NCBI RefSeq assembly: GCF_002139855.1
Contig: NZ_CP018789.1
Coordinates: forward strand, 806,001-870,000
Direction: 5' to 3'
Origin: Campylobacter porcelli
Lineage (GTDB): Bacteria; Campylobacterota; Campylobacteria; Campylobacterales; Campylobacteraceae
Length of the DNA stretch: 64,000 nt
Below, in pieces: positions 48,375 through 58,082 of this stretch; positions within the stretch are counted from its first letter, which is position 1, and every line of letters starts with the position of its first letter. Both the position numbers and the translations under genes were made by a program. The notes beneath the pieces are model-generated. The model was given only the letters and a program-made list of their open reading frames with translations. It had not been told where the DNA came from and searched no databases.

Positions 48375-50636
48375 ATGTCAAAAAGTTTTGTAACGGGATT
48401 TCCAAGAATAGGCGAACAAAGAGAGCTTAAATTTGCCCTTGAGAGTTTTTGGGCTGGTAAAACTAGCTTTAATGAAGTTCAAAATGTAGCTAGTGAGCTA
48501 AAAAAACGCCACTGGGGCTATCAGATAGATGCAAAAGTAGATCTAATCAGTGTAAATGACTTTTCATATTATGATTTAATGCTTGATAATATCATCACTT
48601 TTGGTGCTATTCCGCCTAGATTTGCTGGGCTTAGCGGATATGATCTATACTTCTCAATGGCTAGAGGAAATGCAAATAGCGTAGCTATGGAGATGACAAA
48701 GTGGTTTAATACAAACTACCATTATATCGTGCCAGAGCTTAACCGAGATACTAAATTTAAGCTAGATAGCAGTAAAATTGTCGCTGAGTATAAAGAGGCT
48801 AAAGAAGCTGGGGTTGATAAAGCCAAAATCAATCTAATTGGTCCTATTACCTTCTTAGCACTTAGCAAAACAACAGATGGTAGCAATGCATTTGACCACC
48901 TTAATGCTTTAAGTGAGCAATATGTCAAGCTAATTAGTGAGCTTTCAAAGCTTGATAGTGAGGTTATTATTCAAATTGATGAGCCGATATTTGTAACTGA
49001 TAAAGCTAGCGAATTAGCAGATAAAATAGTGCCAATTTATGATGCTTTAGCCACTGCTGCAAACAGTGTCAAAATCATATTTATGACATATTTTGAACAC
49101 GCAAATGAAGCGGTTAAAGAAGTAGTAAAAAGCAAAATTTGGGCTATAGGTTTGGATTTTGTCCATGCCTCATCTCAAGATAAGGCTCTTGAGATACTAT
49201 CTAATAGCGATAAGGTGCTTTTTGCTGGTTTGATAGATGGTAGAAATGTGTGGGTTAGTAACCTTGATGCTAAGGCTCAAATCGCAAATAAAATAAAAGA
49301 ATTTATCCCAGATGAGCGCCTATATATCGGAACTTCGTGCTCTTTATTACATGTGCCATATACTTTAAAATATGAAGATAATTTGGCTATAAAAGAGTGG
49401 TTGGCCTTTGGTGTTGAGAAGCTTACAGAGCTTAAAATTCTAAAAAAATTGGTAAATGGTGGCGAGTTTTGTGAAACTGGCAAATGCCTAATAGAAGCCA
49501 ACAGAGCAGCCATAGCCTCTAGAAAAACTTCAGATTTAATCAATGATATAAATGTTCAAAATAGAGTTAAATCACTAACTAAATTTGATAGAGATACAGC
49601 CTATGAAGAGCGTATAAAAGCCCAAAAAGCATTATTTAACCTACCTGAACTTCCTACTACTACAATTGGTAGTTTCCCACAAACTCCAGAGCTTCGCCAA
49701 GTCCGCAACGCATATAAAAAATCTCTAATCACAAAAGAGTCCTATGAGAGTGAGATTAAAAAATATATTGATGATTGTATCAAATTCCAAGAAGAGTGCG
49801 GATTAGATGTATTAGTTCATGGTGAGCCAGAGAGAAATGATATGGTTGAGTATTTTGGCGAACAGCTAAAAGGATACGCATTTAGCGCTAATGGTTGGGT
49901 GCAAAGCTATGGTAGTCGCTGCGTTAAACCACCACTTCTATTTGGAGATGTGAGCCGTCCAGCACCAATGACTGTAGAGTGGATCACATACGCTCAAAGC
50001 AAAACTTCAAAGATTATGAAAGGTATGCTAACAGGCCCTGTAACTATCCTAAATTGGAGCTTTGTGCGTGATGATAAGCCAAGAAGTGATATAGCTAAAG
50101 AGCTTGCACTTTGTATCTATGATGAGATCGATGACTTACAAAAAGCTGGTATCAAAATCATTCAAGTTGATGAAGCGGCATTTAAAGAGGGGTATCCACT
50201 TCGTAAAGAGAATATCCCAGCATATGAGAAATTCGCTGTTGATTGCTTTAAATTAAGCGTTTGCGTAGCAGATAAAACCACGCAAATTCACACTCATATG
50301 TGTTATTCTGAATTTAACGATATTATCAAAACCATTGAAGCAATGGACGCCGATGTAATCAGTATAGAGACTGCTAGAAGTGGAAATGAGCTATTAAAAA
50401 TATTCAAATCAGTTGGCTATAAACAAGAAGTTGGTCCAGGCGTATATGATATTCATAGTCCTAGAATTCCTACAGTTGAAGAGATAGCAACTCAGATAAA
50501 TGCGCTTTTAGAAGTTCTACCTAAGTCTCAACTATGGATAAACCCAGATTGCGGATTAAAAACACGCAAATGGCAAGAGGTAAAGCCAAGCCTAGAAAAT
50601 ATGGTAAAAGCGGTTAAAATAGTCCGTATGAGTTAA
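48375..50636 (+). CDS. metE: Cobalamin-independent methionine synthase
   Basis: 753 aa. MetE transfers a methyl group from methyl-tetrahydropteroyl-triglutamate to homocysteine. The two homologous barrels are present; the C-terminal zinc ligands are His and Cys in HTHMCYSEF and Cys in NPDCGLK. The N-terminus FVTGFPRIGEQRELKFALE is typical. It has AAGGATAA before the ATG. Together with metY (homocysteine synthesis) and metF it completes methionine synthesis. Confidence 0.97.
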   Translation: MSKSFVTGFPRIGEQRELKFALESFWAGKTSFNEVQNVASELKKRHWGYQIDAKVDLISVNDFSYYDLMLDNIITFGAIPPRFAGLSGYDLYFSMARGNANSVAMEMTKWFNTNYHYIVPELNRDTKFKLDSSKIVAEYKEAKEAGVDKAKINLIGPITFLALSKTTDGSNAFDHLNALSEQYVKLISELSKLDSEVIIQIDEPIFVTDKASELADKIVPIYDALATAANSVKIIFMTYFEHANEAVKEVVKSKIWAIGLDFVHASSQDKALEILSNSDKVLFAGLIDGRNVWVSNLDAKAQIANKIKEFIPDERLYIGTSCSLLHVPYTLKYEDNLAIKEWLAFGVEKLTELKILKKLVNGGEFCETGKCLIEANRAAIASRKTSDLINDINVQNRVKSLTKFDRDTAYEERIKAQKALFNLPELPTTTIGSFPQTPELRQVRNAYKKSLITKESYESEIKKYIDDCIKFQEECGLDVLVHGEPERNDMVEYFGEQLKGYAFSANGWVQSYGSRCVKPPLLFGDVSRPAPMTVEWITYAQSKTSKIMKGMLTGPVTILNWSFVRDDKPRSDIAKELALCIYDEIDDLQKAGIKIIQVDEAAFKEGYPLRKENIPAYEKFAVDCFKLSVCVADKTTQIHTHMCYSEFNDIIKTIEAMDADVISIETARSGNELLKIFKSVGYKQEVGPGVYDIHSPRIPTVEEIATQINALLEVLPKSQLWINPDCGLKTRKWQEVKPSLENMVKAVKIVRMS

Positions 50637-50645
50637 TTTATTTAC

Positions 50646-50667
50646 AGAGCTAACTTCGGTTGGCTCT
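50646..50667 (+). terminator. TTCG-loop hairpin between metE and metF
   Basis: AGAGCTAAC (50646-50654), tetraloop TTCG, GTTGGCTCT (50659-50667) with one G-T wobble. No T-run follows at once. It probably stabilises the metE 3' end or tunes read-through into metF, 21 bases downstream. Confidence 0.55.
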
Positions 50668-50688
50668 ACTAAGTAAATTTGGAGATAT

Positions 50689-51639
50689 ATGCTAAAAGAT
50701 AAGATAAAACAAGGTAGATCGGGAATTATTTTATATGGTCTTACTCCGCCCAAAATTAGTCTAAGCGAAGATAAAGCTAAAGAGATAGCCTTAAAGCAAC
50801 TTCAAAGGCTTGAAGGGATAAAGATAGATGGCTTAGTAATCTATGATTTACAAGATGAGAGTAGTCGTAACTCAGATAATAGGACATTTGAATTTGTCCG
50901 AACGATAAATCCTGAAATTTATGCTAAGGATTATTTACAAAATCGCTATGAATCTGTGATATATAAGGCCGTTGGCAACTATGATAAGAGCGAATTTAGA
51001 GATTTTTTGCTATCTCATAGTAATGCTATAAGCGTATTTGTAGGGGCTAGCTCAGCTAGTGATACTCCTAGACTTACTCTAAATGAAGCCTATAAGATGA
51101 AAAAGGAGATCGCAAATACCATAACGCTTGGTGGTATCTGCATTCCAGAGCGTCATATGAAAAAAAACAATGAAGATCTACGAGTAGCCTCTAAGCGAGT
51201 TAAGGGGTGTGAGTTTTTCATCACTCAAGCTGTTTATGATATTGAGACTGCTAAGAAATTTTTAGATGATTTTGCTGCTTTGGGGATTAAGAATACTCCG
51301 ATAATTTTTACATTTACGCCTTGTGGCAATGAAAAGACTTTTGAATTTATGCAGTGGCTAGGAATATCCATAAGTGAGCTATCTAAGCGTAGGATTTTTA
51401 ATAGTAGTGATGCTTTAGAAAATTCAGTGAAATTAAGCCTTGATATGTTTGAGTTTTTATATAAATATGGTCTTACAAAAGGAGTTAGCATAGGGGCTAA
51501 TGTGGAGAGTATCTCTACTCGCAAAGTAGAAATAGAGGCTTCTATCAAACTTTTAAAAGGAATTATCTCAATTATAGAAAAGGACTCATTAGAAAATACC
51601 AAAAGCAGAGTTCAAAGTGCGTCTAAATTTGATGAATAG
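50689..51639 (+). CDS. metF: Methylenetetrahydrofolate reductase-like protein, non-canonical
   Basis: 316 aa. The MTHFR barrel is recognisable: the GCEFFITQAVYDIETAKKF segment parallels GADFFISQFFFDVES of E. coli MetF, with the Gln conserved. At the start, however, where canonical MetF has FEFFPP with the catalytic Glu, this protein reads YGLTPP, so the Glu position is occupied by Gly. The RGD-type loop is replaced by VGASSASD. It is longer than usual by about 20-30 residues. Position after metE fits a role in supplying methyl-folate. It may be a divergent but active reductase or a related folate enzyme. Confidence 0.75.
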   Translation: MLKDKIKQGRSGIILYGLTPPKISLSEDKAKEIALKQLQRLEGIKIDGLVIYDLQDESSRNSDNRTFEFVRTINPEIYAKDYLQNRYESVIYKAVGNYDKSEFRDFLLSHSNAISVFVGASSASDTPRLTLNEAYKMKKEIANTITLGGICIPERHMKKNNEDLRVASKRVKGCEFFITQAVYDIETAKKFLDDFAALGIKNTPIIFTFTPCGNEKTFEFMQWLGISISELSKRRIFNSSDALENSVKLSLDMFEFLYKYGLTKGVSIGANVESISTRKVEIEASIKLLKGIISIIEKDSLENTKSRVQSASKFDE

Positions 51640-51936
51640 AGATAAATTTCTAAGATATTTTTCAAATTTGGATTAATACTACGCAAAATTATCTTATATA
51701 TTTAAATTTATCATATAATTTTATTAAATATAAATCTTATATCTATTGATAATTTTTATAAATCATATATATTAATATTTATAAAAGATAAAAATATAAT
51801 TAGTAATATATAATTAATTTATATATCTTTAATAAGATTAATATAATTTTAAATTAATATTCTAATAAAAATATCTTATTGATTAATCCCTATGATTGAG
51901 ATAGAATTGTAGCTCAAATAAAAATAGGGAGGCAAG
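51640..51936. other. AT-rich intergenic region before DUF485-actP
   Basis: 297 bp, almost entirely A/T between about 51700 and 51880, with no open frame of note. Near its right end lie a TAGAAT -10 candidate (51902-51907) and a strong AGGGAGG SD (51926-51932) for the downstream pair. No RNA structure was recognised. Confidence 0.6.
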
Positions 51937-52278
51937 ATGAAAAATCAAGATATTTTAAAGAGATATAATAAATTTATCTCTTTTAGAAATAGATTTTGCG
52001 TTTTGATGAGTTGCGGAATTTTTGCTATATTTTTCGCTTTTATACTAGCTATTGGTTTTTATCCCGATATTTTAGGATACAAAATAGGACCTAGCTCTAT
52101 TACGCTTGGGATTATTTGTGGTGTGTCGATAATCATTATCGCCATATTATCTACTGGCGTTTATACGCTATTTGCAAATAAATATTTTGATAAGGAGCAA
52201 ATGCAAATTATTGAAATACTAAAATCAAATGGTAAATTAGATAACGCTCAAAAATATGGTATAAAGGGGTTAGAATGA
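51937..52278 (+). CDS. DUF485 membrane protein (YjcH-like)
   Basis: 113 aa with two hydrophobic membrane segments (about residues 24-46 and 56-82) and a charged C-terminus. DUF485 proteins are the usual small partner of ActP-type acetate symporters; this gene overlaps actP by 4 bp. The segment spacing and the [20 protein letters not shown] start fit the family. The exact role of the partner is unknown. Confidence 0.85.
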   Translation: MKNQDILKRYNKFISFRNRFCVLMSCGIFAIFFAFILAIGFYPDILGYKIGPSSITLGIICGVSIIIIAILSTGVYTLFANKYFDKEQMQIIEILKSNGKLDNAQKYGIKGLE

Positions 52279-53918
52279 GAGTATTTATAATATCACTACT
52301 ATTTTTTGCCTATTCTTATGGGGCTAGCTTAGATTTAAATGGAGCAAAAAGTGAGCTAAATATTGTAGCGATTGTGATGTTTGCTATCTTTGTCTTAGCT
52401 ACACTTGGAATTACATATTACTCCAATAAGCTTTCAAAATCCACTTCTGGATTTTACACTGCTGGGGGCAATATCACTGGATTTCAAAATGGTATGGCCA
52501 CAGCTGGGGATTATATGAGTGCGGCTAGCTTTTTAGGGATTGTAGGGATTGTATTTCACAGCGGTTTTGATGGGCTTGTATATTCAATAGGATGGCTTGT
52601 AGGTTGGCCTATTGTGCTATTTTTGATAGCAGAAAAATTTAGAAATCTAGGAAAATTTACATTTTCAGATATTATTGCTTATAGACTAGATGAGAAGCCT
52701 GTAAGGGTAATCTCAGCAATTAGCGGACTTATACTTATTGTATTTTATCTTATAGCTCAAATGGTTGGTGCTGGAAGTTTGATACAAGTTCTTTTTGGGT
52801 TGCCTTATGAAGTAGCGGTAGTTATCGTAGGAATTATGATGATATTATATGTGGCTTTTGGCGGTATGCACGCTACTACTTGGGTGCAAATTATTAAGGC
52901 TGGATTATTGCTAGGTGGGGCTACTTTTATGGCTATTATGATACTTTATCGCTCTGAATTTAATCTTAGCTTATATTTTGATTTAGCCATTGCAAATCAC
53001 CCTAATGGCGAAGATATTATGAGACCTGGTGGCTTACTATCTGATCCTATATCTGCTATATCTTTGGGGCTTGCTTTGATGTTTGGCACTGCTGGATTAC
53101 CTCATATTTTAATGAGATTTTTTACAGTAAAAGATGCCAAAGAGGCTAGAAAATCTGTATTTTACGCTACAGGATTTATAGGGTATTTTTATATTTTAAC
53201 ATTTATTATAGGCTTTGGAGCTATCGCATTTTTGCTTGGTAATCCTGAATTTATAGGAGCTGATGGTAAATTTAATGGTATAGCAAATATGGAGGCAATA
53301 GAGCTTTCTAAAGTGCTAGGCGGAGATATATTTTATGGATTTATCTGTGCTGTAACCTTTGCTACTATCTTAGCTGTTGTGGCTGGGCTTACCATATCTG
53401 GAGCTGGAGCTATCAGCCATGACTTGTATGTCAATGTCTGCAAAAATGGACAATGCGATGCAAAACAAGAGATGAAAGTAACTAAAAGAGCTACAATAGC
53501 TCTAGGATTACTAGCGATTTTACTTGGTATGGCTTTTGAAGGGCAAAATGTAGCATTTATGGTTGGACTTGCATTTAGCATAGCAGCTAGTGTAAATTTT
53601 CCTATAATTTTACTTTGTATATATTGGCGTGGGCTTAGCACAAAAGGTGTATTCTATGGTGGCTTGATAGGACTATTTGGCGTAATTAGTCTAGTTACAT
53701 TAAGTCCTAGTATCTGGGTAAGTGTGCTTGGATTTGAGAGTGCTATTTTCCCTTATAATTATCCTGCAATATTTAGTATGCCTATCACATTTATAGCTAT
53801 CTATATCATATCTAAACTAGATAACTCACAAAGGGCTAAAGTGGATAGAACTGGATTTGAAGCTCAAGATTTCAGAGCACAAACTGGCATTGGTGCTAGT
53901 GGAGCCATATCGCATTAA
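52275..53918 (+). CDS. actP: ActP, cation/acetate symporter
   Basis: A 547-aa sodium:solute symporter-family protein with a signal-like N-terminus and about 13 membrane helices. The [39 protein letters not shown] and [16 protein letters not shown] motifs are those of ActP (acetate/glycolate permease). It is coupled to the DUF485 gene. Acetate uptake would allow re-use of excreted acetate. It is followed by a hairpin. Confidence 0.92.
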   Translation: MRVFIISLLFFAYSYGASLDLNGAKSELNIVAIVMFAIFVLATLGITYYSNKLSKSTSGFYTAGGNITGFQNGMATAGDYMSAASFLGIVGIVFHSGFDGLVYSIGWLVGWPIVLFLIAEKFRNLGKFTFSDIIAYRLDEKPVRVISAISGLILIVFYLIAQMVGAGSLIQVLFGLPYEVAVVIVGIMMILYVAFGGMHATTWVQIIKAGLLLGGATFMAIMILYRSEFNLSLYFDLAIANHPNGEDIMRPGGLLSDPISAISLGLALMFGTAGLPHILMRFFTVKDAKEARKSVFYATGFIGYFYILTFIIGFGAIAFLLGNPEFIGADGKFNGIANMEAIELSKVLGGDIFYGFICAVTFATILAVVAGLTISGAGAISHDLYVNVCKNGQCDAKQEMKVTKRATIALGLLAILLGMAFEGQNVAFMVGLAFSIAASVNFPIILLCIYWRGLSTKGVFYGGLIGLFGVISLVTLSPSIWVSVLGFESAIFPYNYPAIFSMPITFIAIYIISKLDNSQRAKVDRTGFEAQDFRAQTGIGASGAISH

Positions 53919-53923
53919 TAGAG

Positions 53924-53946
53924 TAGGGGAGTGTATAAATCCCCTA
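53924..53946 (+). terminator. Terminator after actP
   Basis: TAGGGGA (53924-53930), loop of nine bases, TCCCCTA (53940-53946), then TTTACCATATTTTATTT. A perfect 7-bp GC-containing stem with a T-rich tail. Confidence 0.65.
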
Positions 53947-54213
53947 TTTACCATATTTTATTTCTACTTCTTATATCTTTTATTTAAATTTATCTATTTT
54001 TTAGCTTGAATTACCGATATAAAATAAGCAATTGTAGCCTATACACAGACTAAAATTAATTATCTAGAGTTAAGCAAATTTAAATAAGCATTATGAACGA
54101 TAAATTTTAAAATCAAATAAACCCATATTAATCAATACTTAAAACATCAAAATGGTAATATTTCAAAATTAAAATCAATAAACATAATAATAAATAAAAG
54201 CTAAAAGCCATAA

Positions 54214-54260
54214 TTTATATATTTTTGTATCTGAAAACCAAAATCTTAACTCAAAATAAA
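54214..54260 (+). repeat. Degenerate direct repeat, copy 1
   Basis: 47 bp starting TTTATATATTTTTGTATCTG and ending CTCAAAATAAA. Copy 2 follows 42 bases later with the same order of blocks (TTTATATATTTT-GTAT-TGAAAAC-AAAATAAA). Low complexity weakens the call. Confidence 0.4.
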
Positions 54261-54302
54261 AACCCAAGCTAGAATGATTAAAAATAGTAAAATACGCACT
54301 AT

Positions 54303-54348
54303 TTTATATATTTTGTATTGAAAACTATAATTTTCAAACTAAAATAAA
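54303..54348 (+). repeat. Degenerate direct repeat, copy 2
   Basis: 46 bp starting TTTATATATTTTGTATTGAA and ending CTAAAATAAA, aligned with copy 1 with a few substitutions and small gaps. Confidence 0.4.
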
Positions 54349-54587
54349 TTTAGCAATTTCCAACCTATTTTTATATATTAATATATCGATTTTACCATAT
54401 TTTAATTGACTTTACCTTTTGTATGATAGTAATTTATCCATAAAATTTAAGGTGAAATATTTGACTTTTGTATGTGTATTATTTTATGTAAAATTATACT
54501 ATATAAAAAGATATAAATTTTGAATGCAAAAATTAAATTTAGCTTAATATATTTAAAAGTATGATTAAAAATAGAAAGAAAGTAATC

Positions 54588-55685
54588 TTAATTGAATTTT
54601 TCTAATATTACGCCACATTCTATGTGGTTAGTATGGACAAATTGATCAAAAATGGCAAATTTAACCACCTTGTGAGTTTGTGATAAAATATTTAGGTTAT
54701 CTCTAAGTGTATGTGGATTACACGAAATATAGATAATATTATCAATCCCGCTCATAAATTTTAGCACACTATCCTCACACCCAGCACGAGGTGGATCGAC
54801 TAATATATGGCTAAATTTATAACTATCTAGATCTACACCACGCAATCTTTCAAACTCTCGCTCTTTAGCCATTGCGCTCATTATCTCAGCAGCACTTAAT
54901 CTAGCAAATTTGATATTATTTACGCTATTTAATTTACAATTTTTTAAAGCCATATTGATTGAGCTTTTTGAGATTTCAGTAGCTAAAACTTGATTAAATT
55001 TAAAACTAATAGGTAAAGTAAAGTTACCATGACCGCAATATAATTCTATTAAATCAGCCCCACCCATAATCCCATCTACAGCCCATGAAATCATCTTTTC
55101 ATTCATATTTCTATTTGGCTGGATGAAGGCAGTATCACTCATAGTATAGTAAAATTTACGCCCATTTACCATCAATATCTCATCGATATTTACATTGCCA
55201 AATTCTAGCTTCACTCCCCTACTTCTAGCGATCAAGCCGATTTCTAATCTGCTTTGTAATCTTGCTAGATTATCATAAATTTGATCTATATCCTTATGAT
55301 ACAAAAGTGTTGCCACCAAGCTTTTAGCCGAACTGATAAACTCCACACCAAATAGCCGCCCCACTAAAGCCTCATCATCTTTAATAGCATTTAGCAGTCT
55401 AGGCATTAAATTTGATATTTTCAAATCCACTATTTGACAGCTATCAATTGGCAATTTTTGAGAATTAACCCCACGCATACAGTAGCTTATATCGCCATCT
55501 TCATGCCAGATACCAAACTCCGCCCTACTCCTAAATCCAGCCTCATTTGATTGAAAAAATTCAAATTCCCCGCTATAAAACTTTCCAAAAAGCTCTTTTA
55601 TCTTAGCGATTTTTAGCTTCTTTTGCTCATTATAGCTAATCGTTAAGGCGCAACTACCACATTTATGTAAATATTTACAATCCAC
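54588..55685 (-). CDS. trmA: RNA m5U methyltransferase, TrmA/RlmC-type
   Basis: 365 aa. The SAM-binding motif is ELYCGHGNFTLPI; the catalytic Cys is in ISCNPHTL and the general base Glu in HIECGVIL. There is no TRAM domain. TrmA is the usual Campylobacter name, but the N-terminus has Cys3, Cys9 and Cys12 (CX5CX2C) and a fourth at Cys83. This is the four-cysteine Fe-S layout of the rRNA enzymes RlmC and RlmD, which E. coli TrmA lacks. Target (tRNA U54 versus 23S rRNA) is therefore uncertain. It starts three bases after the SDR gene stop. Confidence 0.8.
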   Translation of the reverse strand: MDCKYLHKCGSCALTISYNEQKKLKIAKIKELFGKFYSGEFEFFQSNEAGFRSRAEFGIWHEDGDISYCMRGVNSQKLPIDSCQIVDLKISNLMPRLLNAIKDDEALVGRLFGVEFISSAKSLVATLLYHKDIDQIYDNLARLQSRLEIGLIARSRGVKLEFGNVNIDEILMVNGRKFYYTMSDTAFIQPNRNMNEKMISWAVDGIMGGADLIELYCGHGNFTLPISFKFNQVLATEISKSSINMALKNCKLNSVNNIKFARLSAAEIMSAMAKEREFERLRGVDLDSYKFSHILVDPPRAGCEDSVLKFMSGIDNIIYISCNPHTLRDNLNILSQTHKVVKFAIFDQFVHTNHIECGVILEKFN

Positions 55686-55688
55686 GCC

Positions 55689-56435
55689 CTACTCTTTTTC
55701 AAAGAAAAATCCAGCCCAACTCTGCGTCGTAGGCATAACTTCAAGGCTATTTATATTGACATGTTTGGGTAAATTTATACAATCAAGCACGATTTTTGCG
55801 ATATCATCAGCGCTTAGATACTTCGTCCCATCATAGACAGCATCGCTTTTTTGCTCATCTCCTTTGTATCTTACTAGGCTAAATTCAGTCTTAGCAATGC
55901 CAGGAGCAATCTCTGTAACCCTTATATTATCACCCTTTAAGTCATTTCTAAGATTAAAGCTAAATTGCTTTACAAAAGCCTTAGTAGCACCATATACATT
56001 CCCACCAGGATATGGCCACTGACCAGCTACGGAGCCAAGATTAAATATATAGCCACTTTTTCTCTTAGTCATAATAGGCAAAACAGCCTTAGTAGCGTAT
56101 AAAAGTCCCTTTATATTGGTATCAATCATAGTCTCAAAATCATCTAAACTCGCCTCATTAACTCTCTCAAGCCCAAGGGCAAGCCCAGCATTATTAATCA
56201 AAATTTCAATATCTCTATACTCACTTGGTAGCTCATCAATAGCTTTAAATAGAGCATTTTTATCCCTAATATCACAAGCAATTATATGAGAATTTGGCAA
56301 TTCATCTGCTAGATTCTCTAGCCTATCTTTACGGCGACCAAGCAAGATTAGCTTATAACCATCTTTAGATAAAGCCCTAGCCATCGCCTCCCCAAAACCA
56401 GAAGTAGCTCCAGTTATAAAAGCTGTATTTTTCAT
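55689..56435 (-). CDS. Short-chain dehydrogenase/reductase (YdfG-like)
   Basis: A 248-aa classical SDR with the NAD(P) motif TGATSGFGEAMA, the NNAG motif (INNAGLALG), catalytic Ser in LGSVAGQWPYPGG and YGATK for the Tyr-Lys pair; PG motif EIAPGIAKTEF. The EVMPTTQSWAGFFF-type ending is that of YdfG/serine 3-dehydrogenase-like enzymes, which also reduce malonic semialdehyde. The substrate here is inference. Nine bases separate it from the TrkA-like gene upstream. Confidence 0.88.
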   Translation of the reverse strand: MKNTAFITGATSGFGEAMARALSKDGYKLILLGRRKDRLENLADELPNSHIIACDIRDKNALFKAIDELPSEYRDIEILINNAGLALGLERVNEASLDDFETMIDTNIKGLLYATKAVLPIMTKRKSGYIFNLGSVAGQWPYPGGNVYGATKAFVKQFSFNLRNDLKGDNIRVTEIAPGIAKTEFSLVRYKGDEQKSDAVYDGTKYLSADDIAKIVLDCINLPKHVNINSLEVMPTTQSWAGFFFEKE

Positions 56436-56444
56436 ATATATCCT

Positions 56445-57866
56445 TTAAATTTTATCATTTTGCGGTATGAAAAGCTGATAATTATCATCTAATATATAGT
56501 ACAGGCGATTTATATCTTTAGAAAATATCGCTCCAAATTTATTATCCAAAATTTTATTACTAAAGCTTAAAAATTGTAAAATATCATCACTATTACGCAA
56601 CTTTAAAAGCGGATTAATATCATCATTTATTATATTTACCTTTTTATTAAAGATTTTAGAAAGACTCTTAAAATGCTCTATAACCTTTTTGCTATCATTA
56701 TCAATTTTAGTATCAAAATGATAAAAATCGATACTAAAATCTAGCTGCTTACAGCAGTCCATTATCACGCTAGAGTTGCTCTCGGCATCTGTTTTATCGC
56801 CTAGTATTACACCTTTTTTTAATATTTTAAATCCATTTTTTCCTATTTTTAAAATAGGCACTTTAAGGGCTTCAAAACCTCTTTTATAGTGGTTAAAGAC
56901 CTTGCTATTAGTGATTACTAAGCCTATATCAAGCTCATTCATCTTAGATTTATTAATCGAAATTTTAGTGCTAAAATAGTCAATATCTATAAATATTTTA
57001 TTAGATTTTAGCTCTTTTATACGGCTAAAATTAGAGCATAGAGTCGGATTTATCACCTTTATAAAAAGCTTTTTATTATTTAATCTATTATGAAGTTCGA
57101 TAGTATCATCTATGAGTAGATCTATCTCATTTTTACTCATAAATTTCATATCTAACTCTAAATATATATTGTTTCCAAATGGATTTGGGAATTGACCTGG
57201 CTCCTTTTTAATCGCACGAAAAACGCTTTCTAAAATTCTAGGCTCCCCTACGATTAAAAGTGTATCATTTGGCATTATTAAATCATCAGCAGTAGCGATG
57301 GTGTAGCTACCTTTTCTATATATCATAGCTATTTTCCACCGCTTTTTACGGATATTTCCTACATGTCTATAGGCGTAGCTACTACCATTTGGGACTTGAA
57401 CCTCCATAATCTCGCCTACCCCCATGCCTATATTATCAGCGATAACTGGCACATCTGGTAAAAAATCCATAAATCTAGAGCTTAAAATTTTCCTAGCATC
57501 AATGATAGATATATGATTATCACCGCTAAAATATCTACCCATACCCCATAAATCCAGCACATCCATATCTAAATTTGGGTAAATTTGACGCAGATTTTCG
57601 CATACACATTTTATGTCAAATTCATTTTGCATTATCACCATAGCTTGTTCAAATTCGCTCTTTAAATGTAGCTTTAGCTTACCAAGGCTAGTTGGATCAA
57701 AGTTATAAAATATAAAATTTTCAAAATTCACATCCCAGCTAGGGATAGTCTCTTCATTATAGGTTATTACTGTATAGTTATGCAGGGCGTTATTTTTGCT
57801 ATTAAATAATCTCTCAAGGAAATTTTTAGCCAAAATTCCATCAGCAATAATCAAAATATTTTTCAT
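56445..57866 (-). CDS. TrkA-like NAD-binding/RCK protein (COG3400-type)
   Basis: 473 aa from the ATG at 57866, behind GGAGAG; an in-frame upstream ATG at 57944 would add 26 AT-rich-coded residues and is unlikely. The N-terminus NILIIADGILAKNFLERLF is a degenerate Rossmann fold of the TrkA-N type, followed at about 160-225 by an RCK_C-like beta domain ending DDLIMPNDTLLIVGEP. The remaining 245 residues match nothing I recognise. It probably regulates cation transport or senses nucleotides in the cytoplasm. No channel gene is adjacent. In related genomes I would expect tgt beside it; here the hsd locus intervenes. Confidence 0.7.
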   Translation of the reverse strand: MKNILIIADGILAKNFLERLFNSKNNALHNYTVITYNEETIPSWDVNFENFIFYNFDPTSLGKLKLHLKSEFEQAMVIMQNEFDIKCVCENLRQIYPNLDMDVLDLWGMGRYFSGDNHISIIDARKILSSRFMDFLPDVPVIADNIGMGVGEIMEVQVPNGSSYAYRHVGNIRKKRWKIAMIYRKGSYTIATADDLIMPNDTLLIVGEPRILESVFRAIKKEPGQFPNPFGNNIYLELDMKFMSKNEIDLLIDDTIELHNRLNNKKLFIKVINPTLCSNFSRIKELKSNKIFIDIDYFSTKISINKSKMNELDIGLVITNSKVFNHYKRGFEALKVPILKIGKNGFKILKKGVILGDKTDAESNSSVIMDCCKQLDFSIDFYHFDTKIDNDSKKVIEHFKSLSKIFNKKVNIINDDINPLLKLRNSDDILQFLSFSNKILDNKFGAIFSKDINRLYYILDDNYQLFIPQNDKI

Positions 57867-58082
57867 CAACTCTCCATAAAAAATGGTTATCTTAGCATAA
57901 TTGAAATTTAAAAAAAATAAAATGTTTATTCTAAATATCTGCACCTAACTCATTATTATAAAGCCAAACAAAGTCAAATAAAATTAAAAATACAATAAGA
58001 TATTATGATTTTCGTAATTAGTAAATTTCTTATAAATGTGTTATAATGTTTTTATAATTTTTATTATTGAAAGAATAATTTT

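Larger units (their letters stand above)
53947..54587. other. Gene-free AT-rich region between actP and trmA
   Basis: About 640 bp without a credible open frame on either strand; stops are dense in all frames. It lies between convergent transcripts, which is unusually long for this compact genome. It holds a degenerate direct repeat (54214-54260 and 54303-54348). It may be decayed coding DNA or carry an unannotated small RNA; the sequence does not decide. Confidence 0.6.

Noticed and set aside
51888-51929. CCCTAT...ATAGGG inverted repeat around the actP-operon start, possibly hiding the SD
   Set aside because: The left arm lies upstream of the likely transcription start (-10 at 51902-51907), so it would not be in the RNA.
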